Below, piece by piece: positions 1 through 5,220 of a stretch of 6,132 nucleotides of DNA. Position 1 is the stretch's first letter, and the number at the start of each line of letters is the position of its first letter. The DNA is from Oscillospiraceae bacterium (GTDB lineage: Bacteria > Bacillota > Clostridia > Oscillospirales > Ruminococcaceae), in NCBI GenBank assembly GCA_017394565.1, contig JAFPXW010000021.1, forward strand, positions 1 through 6,132, given 5' to 3'. The notes beneath the pieces are model-generated. The model was not told where the DNA came from. It saw only the letters and a list, made by a program, of their open reading frames with translations, and did no database searches. The translations under genes and the position numbers were made by a program.

Positions 1-1198
1 CATTCATGCCGATGAGCAGGTCGGTGTCCTTGTCGTCAATGGTGATCTCAGCGGAATAGCCACCGCTCTCCGAAGTACCGGTCAGACTCGGCGTTCCTGC
101 GCTGTAAATATTAACAACACGGGATACGGTCGCACTGATCTCCTTGTCACCGGTCGCATTGGTCTTGACGATGGCCTTCAGGCCCTGATGGATCTTGAGA
201 ATGTCAGCCTCAGCGATGGAAACCGTGATCTTCAGCGCATCGGTGTTCTCGATGGTCATGAGTGCCTCCGTCGTCGGGAGCGAGCCCTCGGCAACATTGA
301 CAGAGGTGATGATACCTGCCTTCGGCGCACGAACCGTACACTGGTCGATCATGTCCTTGAGCTTCTGGAGCTCATCCTGTGTCGATGTCTGATCGTTGTT
401 GAACTGCTCGGCATTGAGGGCATCCTCATAGCTTGCAATCATGGAAGCAGAGCTTCTGTCTGCGGATGCATAGGCGTCCTGCGCGGTCTGTACCGCGGAA
501 TCCAGCGAAGAATAGCTGTCGCGGATGGATTCGAGCGAGCTGTTGATCGTTTCCAGTGTCATCTGGAGCTGATCTGCCTTTGCATTGAGCGTTTCTGCTG
601 TCAGCGGATCCTCTGCCTGCGCTGCCTGGCTGCGGAGCTCACCCATGCGGACCTGTGTGTTATTGTACTGATCCACGAGCTCCTTTTCCTTCTTGTGAGC
701 ATTGTCGCGGGCTGCATTGGCATCGTCAATGGCACGCTGCGCCTGTGCAAGGGCGGACTCGCGCTCGCTTTTTGCATTGGCAAGATTGCGCTCGTTGGCC
801 TTGTGGCTGCTCTCGCTCAGTCCCTGCGCGTTCTGCTGGGTACGCAGCAGCGCATCGTACTGTGTCTGGAGGTCGGTGCTGTCAAATTCGCACAGCAGAT
901 CGCCCTCCTTGACCTCCTGGCCGACCTCAACGTGAAGCGTCTTGACCTTGGCAGTGAGCGTAGAGGTGATCTTCACCATATTTTCGCTCTGCACCTGTCC
1001 GGACACGCTGATGTCGTTGGTGATGTCGCGGCGCTCTACCTCATCCACCTCGATCATGCCAGCGCCCATCTGTGCGATGGAATCCGACAGTGCCTTGCTG
1101 CACGCTGCGATACCGCCGCCGATTCCGGCAAGCAGTACAACGACGATGACAACAGCGATCCAGCCCTTCTTTTTCTTTTTCTTCTGAACCTGTTCCAT
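1..1198 (-). CDS. HlyD/MacA-family efflux adaptor (membrane fusion protein), partial at 3' end
   Basis: This is the N-terminal 399 codons of a periplasmic-adaptor-type subunit of an ABC efflux system; the reading frame is still open at the left edge. The start ATG (1196-1198) follows a strong GGAGGAG ribosome binding site at 1204-1210. Seen in the protein: a run of six lysines (residues 6-11), one hydrophobic segment (about 13-32), then IAAC at 30-33, which fits a lipobox. A first barrel-sandwich (lipoyl-like) half lies near residues 70-106 (VEVGQEVKEGD at 90-100). A long Gln/Ala/Glu-rich coiled-coil hairpin spans about 110-282. The returning lipoyl half is at 287-302 (CTVRAPKAG), followed by beta-barrel sequence ending in LIGMN, close to the conserved GM motif of the family. 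In Gram-positive bacteria such proteins usually partner with MacB-type ATPase and permease subunits, which would lie beyond the left edge. The substrate cannot be told. Family assignment is secure; MacA versus another subclass is not. Confidence 0.92.
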   Translation of the reverse strand, partial: MEQVQKKKKKKGWIAVVIVVVLLAGIGGGIAACSKALSDSIAQMGAGMIEVDEVERRDITNDISVSGQVQSENMVKITSTLTAKVKTLHVEVGQEVKEGDLLCEFDSTDLQTQYDALLRTQQNAQGLSESSHKANERNLANAKSERESALAQAQRAIDDANAARDNAHKKEKELVDQYNNTQVRMGELRSQAAQAEDPLTAETLNAKADQLQMTLETINSSLESIRDSYSSLDSAVQTAQDAYASADRSSASMIASYEDALNAEQFNNDQTSTQDELQKLKDMIDQCTVRAPKAGIITSVNVAEGSLPTTEALMTIENTDALKITVSIAEADILKIHQGLKAIVKTNATGDKEISATVSRVVNIYSAGTPSLTGTSESGGYSAEITIDDKDTDLLIGMN

Positions 1199-1227
1199 AC
1201 AAACTCCTCCTCCCCCACACGGGGTTT

Positions 1228-1365
1228 ACAGGTGTATCATCTGTCAGTCTGTCAAAAAGTGGTTTTACAGGAAATGGCGCACAGCCCCAACGGGGTGGGG
1301 ACACTCCCCGGCGCACCTTCGCCAGAAACGGACGACTTTGACAGCTTGTTAGGTGTACCACCTGT
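1228..1365. repeat. 138-bp element with imperfect 29-nt terminal inverted repeats, in the efflux leader
   Basis: The left arm (1228-1256) and the reverse complement of the right arm (1337-1365) match at 21 of 29 positions without gaps. They share perfect outer ends (ACAGGTG / CACCTGT) and perfect inner ends (CTGTCAAA / TTTGACAG). Between the arms lie two GC-rich hairpins, CCCC-aac-GGGG (1285-1295) and GGGG-acact-CCCC (1297-1309), flanked by a direct repeat GGCGCAC (1276-1282 and 1310-1316). The element begins about 6 nt after the predicted proximal transcription start, so the adaptor mRNA leader could fold on itself over its whole length. It has no reading frame that looks real. It could be a MITE-like dispersed repeat, a structured RNA leader, or a pair of operators of the type AGGTGTAYCAYCTGT (1230-1244 and 1351-1365). 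No target-site duplication is evident. Confidence 0.6.
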
Positions 1366-1377
1366 GATAATACAGCT

Positions 1378-1406
1378 ATTATAACACATCTTCCTGCATT
1401 TGTCAA
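1378..1406 (-). promoter_or_regulatory. Proximal sigma-A promoter of the efflux adaptor gene
   Basis: On the minus strand, TTGACA (1401-1406) and TATAAT (1378-1383) are separated by exactly 17 bp, and TGT directly precedes the -10, giving an extended -10. Both hexamers match consensus perfectly. The start of transcription would be near 1371, leaving a leader of about 170 nt before the ATG at 1198. That leader contains the inverted-repeat element at 1228-1365. Confidence 0.85.
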
Positions 1407-1440
1407 GCGAAAAAGTAAAAAATGATAGAATTATTATAAT

Positions 1441-1509
1441 GTGGTATCATATTTACGCTAAATGTAAAGACAATTTACATCCGACAAGTATCATTATACC
1501 ACGTTGTCG
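1441..1509. promoter_or_regulatory. Nested inverted repeats around the distal efflux promoter (possible operators)
   Basis: Three inverted repeats overlap here. ATGTAAA (1462-1468) and TTTACAT (1474-1480) form a perfect 7-bp palindrome with a 5-nt spacer. GTGGTAT (1441-1447) faces ATACCAC (1496-1502), and the latter overlaps the minus-strand -10 box. CGACAA (1482-1487) faces TTGTCG (1504-1509) across the -10. The position over and just downstream of a strong promoter suggests binding sites for a transcriptional repressor, as is common for efflux genes. No regulator gene is in view, so this is inference. Confidence 0.4.
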
Positions 1510-1521
1510 AAGAATTGTCAA
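1493..1521 (-). promoter_or_regulatory. Distal sigma-A promoter of the efflux adaptor gene
   Basis: A second perfect consensus promoter lies on the minus strand, 115 bp upstream of the first: TTGACA at 1516-1521, a 17-bp spacer, and TATAAT at 1493-1498. Its transcript would start near 1486 and run through the proximal promoter into the adaptor gene, giving a leader of nearly 290 nt. The palindrome at 1462-1480 lies just downstream of the predicted start, a usual place for a repressor site. Activity is inferred from sequence only. Confidence 0.7.
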
Positions 1522-1616
1522 TCATTTCCACGCGAAATCGGCGATCTTAGCGCGTACAAATTCCTGTTGCAAATAAACGACACTTTGTGAATCCTGACGA
1601 AAAACATGATTTCCCA

Positions 1617-1650
1617 GAAATGATACTTCATTTCGATATACAAATATCGA
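1617..1650. promoter_or_regulatory. Two adjoining perfect palindromes upstream of the yitT-like promoter
   Basis: GAAATGA (1617-1623) faces TCATTTC (1628-1634), and TCGATAT (1633-1639) faces ATATCGA (1644-1650). Each is a perfect 7-bp inverted repeat with a 4-nt spacer, and the two share two bases. They end 42 nt before the -35 box at 1693. Further related pieces follow: TCGACC (1647-1652) with GGTCGA (1677-1682), and CATTT (1663-1667) with AAATG (1673-1677). They could be activator or repressor sites for the rightward gene. In AT-rich DNA some palindromes arise by chance, so confidence is low. Confidence 0.35.
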
Positions 1651-1692
1651 CCGGAAACGCGACATTTTTCCGAAATGGTCGAAAAGTGTATG

Positions 1693-1722
1693 TTGACAAA
1701 AGCTGGAAGTTTATGCTATACT
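1693..1722 (+). promoter_or_regulatory. Extended -10 sigma-A promoter of the YitT-family gene
   Basis: TTGACA (1693-1698) is followed after 18 bp by TATACT (1717-1722), with TG at 1714-1715 forming an extended -10. Transcription would start near 1729, giving a short leader of about 25 nt with ribosome binding site AAAGGAG at 1739-1745. Confidence 0.8.
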
Positions 1723-1753
1723 TATTATATTGTCATCTAAAGGAGTGAACCAT

Positions 1754-2671
1754 ATGACCAACACTACGCCAAATACCCCCATCACCCACCGCATCATGCA
1801 GTATATTATGCTGATCGGCGGATCGATCCTTGCGGCATTTGCGCTTGAAAAGATCCTGATCCCTGCCACGATCATGGACGGCGGCATGGTCGGTGTCGCA
1901 ATGATCATCAGCCGTCTGACACCGCTTCCTCTCGGCATTCTGACGATCCTGCTGAACCTGCCGCTGGTCTGGATCGGCGGCAGAAAGCTGGAACGCTCGT
2001 TTCTGATCCGGACATTTGCCGCAATGGGTGCGTTTTCCCTCGCGCTGAGCCTGTTCGGCAGTGAGATGTACGAGGGGTTCACGCTGACGGAGGATAAGCT
2101 GCTGGCGACGGTGTTCGGCGGCTTACTGCTGGGCTTCGGCGTGGGACTCGTCCTGCATGGAGGCGGCTGTCTGGACGGTACGGAGGCGGTCGCGATCCTC
2201 GTCAGCAAGCGAACGACCTTTTCCGTCGGGCAGATCGTACTGTTCTGCAACGTGATCATTTATCTGACCGCCGGAATCCTCTTTAATCTTGACAGTGCGC
2301 TCTATTCCCTGCTGACCTACATTATTGTCTCAAAGGTCGAGGATTTCGTCAATACCGGGATGCAGCAGGGCAAGGCAGTCATGATCATCACAAATCAGGG
2401 TGAGCAGATCGCAAAGGACATTTACAAGACACTCGGCAGAACTGTGACCATTCTCTCCGGAACTGGCCTGGTTTCGGGCAGCAAGGATGTGCTGTACTGC
2501 GTGATCACGCGCATTGAGCTGTCTACGATGCGGAAGATCATCGAAAAAGATGACTATTCTGCGTTTATGTCGGTTTCGGATGTGTCGGAGATCGTCGGGA
2601 AGCACATCAAGAGCCATGCTGCGTTTGAAAAGCCCGAAACATCGGATAAAAACGGGACTGCCAATCCATAA
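1754..2671 (+). CDS. YitT family membrane protein with C-terminal DUF2179 domain
   Basis: A 305-residue polytopic membrane protein of the YitT (DUF161) family, whose transport or other function is not established. The start ATG at 1754 sits 8 nt after AAAGGAG (1739-1745); a TTG eight codons earlier lies at the predicted transcription start and is rejected. Hydrophobic segments span roughly residues 14-31, 44-56, 60-72, 85-98, 118-135 and 163-182. Family hallmarks are the segment ILIPATIMDGGMVGV (34-48) and the glycine-rich stretch around GGGCLDGT (136-143, Asp141). The soluble C-terminal DUF2179 domain runs from about residue 206 to 285 (GKAVMIITNQGEQIAKDI onward) and has the usual basic-acidic helical pattern. 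The length is normal for the family. The stop is only 13 nt before the next promoter and no terminator is seen, so its transcript may run into the FMN riboswitch leader. Confidence 0.93.
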   Translation: MTNTTPNTPITHRIMQYIMLIGGSILAAFALEKILIPATIMDGGMVGVAMIISRLTPLPLGILTILLNLPLVWIGGRKLERSFLIRTFAAMGAFSLALSLFGSEMYEGFTLTEDKLLATVFGGLLLGFGVGLVLHGGGCLDGTEAVAILVSKRTTFSVGQIVLFCNVIIYLTAGILFNLDSALYSLLTYIIVSKVEDFVNTGMQQGKAVMIITNQGEQIAKDIYKTLGRTVTILSGTGLVSGSKDVLYCVITRIELSTMRKIIEKDDYSAFMSVSDVSEIVGKHIKSHAAFEKPETSDKNGTANP

Positions 2672-2684
2672 ATCAAATTCCCTC

Positions 2685-2713
2685 TTGACAAATGTCAGAC
2701 AACGTAGTATAAT
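2685..2713 (+). promoter_or_regulatory. Sigma-A promoter of the riboflavin operon
   Basis: TTGACA (2685-2690) and TATAAT (2708-2713) match consensus exactly with a 17-bp spacer. Transcription would begin near 2720, just before the first base-paired strand of the FMN riboswitch. The strong promoter fits an operon controlled mainly after initiation, by attenuation. Confidence 0.9.
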
Positions 2714-2724
2714 GTTATACAGAA

Positions 2725-2864
2725 GCGATTCTTCGGGGTATGTGAAAGTCATAACCGACGGTGAGTGCAGGCTAACCTGCATAAGTCCGTGAGCGCCCAA
2801 AAAGCGCCGAGCCGGTGGGATTCCGGCACCGACGGTACAGTCCGGATGGGAGAAGAATGCTCGC
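2725..2864 (+). ncRNA. FMN riboswitch (RFN element)
   Basis: This is a complete RFN aptamer, which binds flavin mononucleotide in the nascent mRNA and lowers expression of riboflavin genes. Seen directly: the conserved CTTCGGGG entry (2731-2738), the TGAAAGT loop closed by TATG/CATA, a variable hairpin TGCAGG-ctaa-CCTGCA (about 2766-2781), AAGTCCGTGAGCGC, a GCGC-closed hairpin, CCGGTGGGATTCCGG, ACCGACGGTACAGTCCGGATGG, and the closing GAGAAGAA (2850-2857). The P1 stem pairs TTCTTC (2729-2734) with GAAGAA (2852-2857) and can extend by GCGA with TCGC. The change from the common AGGG/CCCT stem to TATG/CATA keeps the pairing. It lies between the operon promoter and an intrinsic terminator, directly ahead of ribD. 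Confidence 0.97.
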
Positions 2865-2883
2865 ATTTTTCAAGCATTTTGCA

Positions 2884-2920
2884 GTACCCCGATGCAATGC
2901 CATCGGGGTACTTTTATTTT
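2884..2920 (+). terminator. Intrinsic terminator, expression platform of the FMN riboswitch
   Basis: A perfect 11-bp stem pairs GTACCCCGATG (2884-2894) with CATCGGGGTAC (2901-2911) around a 6-nt loop, followed by TTTTATTTT (2912-2920). It sits 20 nt after the aptamer and just before the ribD ribosome binding site. Its ascending arm (2885-2892) can instead pair over 8 bp with the aptamer 5' segment TCGGGGTA (2733-2740). This predicts that FMN binding frees the arm to form the terminator, while the FMN-free RNA reads through. Confidence 0.95.
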
Positions 2921-2935
2921 AGGAGGGATGCAGTC

Positions 2936-4027
2936 ATGACGGATGCCGAGCTGATGCGGCACGCCATCGCGCTTGCAAAACGCGGAACAGGATTCGTCAA
3001 CCCGAATCCGCTGGTCGGCGCAGTCCTTGCGCGAGACGGACAGATCATTGCCGAGGGCTGGCACGCGAAATACGGCGATCTTCATGCGGAGCGAAATGCG
3101 CTCAAAGTTTGTGATGATCCCAGAGGCGCTGTGATGTATGTCACCCTCGAACCCTGCTGTCATACCGGAAAGCAGCCGCCCTGCACGGATGCGATCCTGC
3201 AATCGGGCATCCGGAAAGTGTTCGTTGGTTCGGATGATCCGAATCCGCAGGTCGCCGGCAAGGGGCTGAAACTTTTGGAAGATGCCGGCATTGAGGTCGT
3301 CCGCGGTTTTCTCAAGGACGAATGTGACGCGCTCAACCCGATTTTTTTCCATTACATCACAGCGCGCACGCCCTACGTTATCATGAAGATCGCCATGACC
3401 GCCGACGGAAAAACGGCGACAAGAGCCGGTTTTTCTAAATGGATCACAGGCGAGGCATCGCGCCGGCACGTTCACGAAACGCGGAAACGCTGTGCGGCGA
3501 TCATGGTCGGCATCGGCACTGTTCTCGCGGACGATCCGACACTCACCTGCCGTATCGAGAACCCCAGCGATCCGATCCGCATCGTGTGCGACTCGAACCT
3601 CCAGACGCCCATCGAATCCAAGCTGGTCGTGACGGCGCGTGAGATCCCGACGTACATCGCCACGTGCAGCATCGACCGCAGAAAAGCGGAGCTTCTCGAA
3701 AGCAAGGGCGTTCACATTCTGGAGATCCCCCCCGACGAAGGGCACGTGGATCTGCGGTTTCTCATGCGCAGGCTCGGCGAGATGGGCATTGATTCCGTCC
3801 TGCTGGAGGGCGGCGCGGCACTGCATGAGGCGGCGCTTCGTGCAGGGATCGTGCAGCACATCCAGGTCTATATTGCACCGAAAATGTTCGGCGGCGTTTC
3901 TGCAAAGCCAGCCGTCGGCGGTCTGGGCGTTTATGGCGTGGAGGAAGCGTATCAGCTTACCAGCCCGGAAATTTCCCGATATGGCGACGATATTCTGCTC
4001 GAATATGATGTGAAGGAGGTGCGGTGA
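2936..4027 (+). CDS. ribD: Bifunctional riboflavin deaminase/reductase RibD
   Basis: A cytoplasmic 363-residue enzyme. It deaminates 2,5-diamino-6-ribosylamino-4(3H)-pyrimidinone 5'-phosphate, then reduces the ribosyl side chain with NADPH. The N-terminal cytidine-deaminase-like domain (about 1-145) has VNPNPLVGAVL (21-31), the zinc and catalytic motif HAE (His50, Glu52) and EPCCHTGKQPPC (72-83) with zinc ligands Cys74 and Cys83. The C-terminal reductase domain (about 150-363) begins with PYVIMKIAMTADGK and carries KWITGEASRRHVHETR, MVGIGTVLADDPTLTCR, PIRIVCDS and LLEGGAALHEAAL. The length is normal for the family. ATG 2936 is chosen because AGGAGGG (2921-2927) lies 8 nt upstream; the open frame extends back through the riboswitch, but that part is not coding. 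It is the first gene after the FMN-controlled terminator. Its stop overlaps the next start (TGATG), indicating translational coupling. Confidence 0.97.
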   Translation: MTDAELMRHAIALAKRGTGFVNPNPLVGAVLARDGQIIAEGWHAKYGDLHAERNALKVCDDPRGAVMYVTLEPCCHTGKQPPCTDAILQSGIRKVFVGSDDPNPQVAGKGLKLLEDAGIEVVRGFLKDECDALNPIFFHYITARTPYVIMKIAMTADGKTATRAGFSKWITGEASRRHVHETRKRCAAIMVGIGTVLADDPTLTCRIENPSDPIRIVCDSNLQTPIESKLVVTAREIPTYIATCSIDRRKAELLESKGVHILEIPPDEGHVDLRFLMRRLGEMGIDSVLLEGGAALHEAALRAGIVQHIQVYIAPKMFGGVSAKPAVGGLGVYGVEEAYQLTSPEISRYGDDILLEYDVKEVR

Positions 4028-4668
4028 TGTTTACGGGCATCATTGAGGAAATCGGTATGATCCGCAATATCCGCATGGGAACGGCATCCTGCGTTCTGAC
4101 TGTTGCCGCGGAGAAAGTGCTGACCGATGCGCACATCGGCGACAGCATCGCCGTCAACGGCACCTGCCTGACAGTCTGTGCGTTCGATGGAAAAAGTTTT
4201 TCTGCCGATGTCATGCCGGAAACCATGCGGCGGACGAATCTTGGCAAGCTTGTTCCCGGTTCCCCTGTCAATCTCGAACGTGCCATGGCGGCGGATGGGC
4301 GGTTCGGCGGTCATATCGTGTCCGGTCACATTGACGGCACCGGTCAGATCCGCAGTCTGAAACGTGAGGACAACGCGGTCTGGGTAACGATCGCTGCAAG
4401 TCCGGAAATTCTGCGGTATATCGTCGAAAAAGGCAGTATTGCCATTGACGGGATCAGTCTAACAGTCGCAAGGGTGTCGCCGCAGGATTTCGCGGTTTCG
4501 GTCATTCCGCACACCGGTGAGGAAACGGCGCTCCTGCACAAGAAGCCCAGCGACATCGTGAACCTCGAATGTGACATCGTTGCCAAATACGTCGAAAAAC
4601 TGCTCGGCAAGGATACCGCAAAAGGCGGCATCACACCGCAATTTCTGGCGGAATTCGGCTTTATTTAA
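4027..4668 (+). CDS. ribE: Riboflavin synthase, alpha subunit
   Basis: A 213-residue cytoplasmic enzyme that dismutates two molecules of 6,7-dimethyl-8-ribityllumazine into riboflavin and the pyrimidinedione precursor. It has the diagnostic N-terminus MFTGIIEEIG and two tandem lumazine-binding barrels: domain one (about 1-93) with VNGTCLTV (43-50), and domain two (about 94-190) with the matching AIDGISLTV (139-147). Between them is GGHIVSGHIDGTG (94-106), followed by a C-terminal helix. Internal duplication and length are typical. The start ATG at 4027 overlaps the ribD stop by one base, and AAGGAGGT at 4013-4020 is a strong ribosome binding site inside ribD. An upstream GTG at 4024 would give an extra Met and is not needed. 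The gene is called ribE in Bacillus naming and ribC in some others. Confidence 0.97.
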   Translation: MFTGIIEEIGMIRNIRMGTASCVLTVAAEKVLTDAHIGDSIAVNGTCLTVCAFDGKSFSADVMPETMRRTNLGKLVPGSPVNLERAMAADGRFGGHIVSGHIDGTGQIRSLKREDNAVWVTIAASPEILRYIVEKGSIAIDGISLTVARVSPQDFAVSVIPHTGEETALLHKKPSDIVNLECDIVAKYVEKLLGKDTAKGGITPQFLAEFGFI

Positions 4669-4679
4669 GGAGCGCCGCT

Positions 4680-5198
4680 ATGACGACACCATTTGTATCG
4701 GAATTCGCGCCGGAGATCCTGCGCGAACTGCTCACGCCGCCAGATGGCTTTGATATGGTCGATCTGATGCTGCGCTTCATCGAGCAATACAACGACCTTT
4801 ACGGCGAGATCGATGAGGGCGAAACCACACAGCTTGTGGACAAACGTGATTGCATCCGCATCTGGATCATCGGATGTCTGGTGGACAGTGATCTGAATGG
4901 TACGGATGATTCCGCACATTGCAAGGGCTTTGAGGACGAATACCGCTTGGCTCTGAAAGCGCTGGAGGAAGCTCTGAAACGCACGCAAAAGCGTTTTTTG
5001 AGAAAGCCTGTACCCGTTCATGATGTGCGGTATCTCGTCACGGAAGTTTTCGATTGTCTGCTGTGCATCGACGATGATGGCAGTACCGAGCTTTGTGCCG
5101 GCATGAGCGATGAAGAATATCTGGAAACCGCGCTTGCCATCACCGATCTGAATGACCGTTTAGAGCCATATTTAGATAGATTCAAACGAATCCCATAG
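4680..5198 (+). CDS. Unrecognised acidic 172-aa protein embedded in the riboflavin operon
   Basis: I do not recognise this protein. It is a real gene by context: its own ribosome binding site AAGGAG (4667-4672) lies 7 nt before the ATG, it starts 11 nt after the ribE stop, it ends 22 nt before ribBA, and the strand and codon style match its neighbours. It is strongly acidic, with about 38 Asp/Glu against 19 Lys/Arg. There is no signal peptide or membrane segment, so it is probably cytoplasmic and largely helical, with amphipathic stretches near residues 8-36, 83-105 and 145-168. Five Cys are scattered (around residues 58, 65, 81, 128 and 131) and a sixth lies near 142; CLLC plus ELC might suggest metal binding, but the spacing fits no motif I know. 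A role in flavin metabolism is only guilt by association; an unrelated passenger gene is possible. The FMN riboswitch should control it with the rest of the operon. Confidence 0.85.
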   Translation: MTTPFVSEFAPEILRELLTPPDGFDMVDLMLRFIEQYNDLYGEIDEGETTQLVDKRDCIRIWIIGCLVDSDLNGTDDSAHCKGFEDEYRLALKALEEALKRTQKRFLRKPVPVHDVRYLVTEVFDCLLCIDDDGSTELCAGMSDEEYLETALAITDLNDRLEPYLDRFKRIP

Positions 5199-5220
5199 AT
5201 ACCCGAAAGGAGAATGCCAC

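Larger units (their letters stand above)
1199..1753. other. 555-nt divergent non-coding region
   Basis: No credible gene lies between the leftward adaptor and the rightward YitT-family gene. The stretch holds two minus-strand promoters (1378-1406 and 1493-1521), the rightward promoter (1693-1722), the 138-bp inverted-repeat element (1228-1365) and several short palindromes. From 1523 to 1616, apart from AT-rich sequence, I see nothing definable. Confidence 0.75.

Noticed and set aside
1285..1309. GC-rich hairpins as an intrinsic terminator
   Set aside because: No T-run follows the hairpins on either strand.
1228..1365. The inverted-repeat element as a proven transposable element
   Set aside because: The arms are imperfect, no target-site duplication is visible and copy number cannot be judged from one window, so it is reported only as a repeat.
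188..1384. A 398-codon open frame on the plus strand
   Set aside because: It is antisense to the efflux adaptor, which has clear family motifs, a ribosome binding site and promoters. The plus-strand product is Cys/Leu/Arg-rich with no domain pattern and runs through the non-coding leader.
1730..1753. TTG start eight codons before the YitT-family ATG
   Set aside because: It coincides with the predicted transcription start and would have no ribosome binding site, while ATG 1754 is well placed after AAAGGAG.
2330..2866. A 178-codon minus-strand frame across the YitT-family gene end and the riboswitch
   Set aside because: It crosses a promoter and a structured RNA and has no plausible start region.
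2765..2935. Upstream extension of the ribD reading frame
   Set aside because: The frame happens to stay open through the riboswitch and terminator. The ATG at 2936 has the ribosome binding site and gives the normal RibD N-terminus.
2928..2939. ATG at 2928 followed by a three-codon frame overlapping the ribD start
   Set aside because: It directly abuts the AGGAGGG site with no spacing, so ribosomes should not start there; the stop-start overlap is probably chance.
2870..3859. A 329-codon open frame on the minus strand
   Set aside because: It is the shadow of ribD, whose catalytic motifs are unmistakable. The minus frame has no recognisable domain and ends within the riboswitch terminator region.
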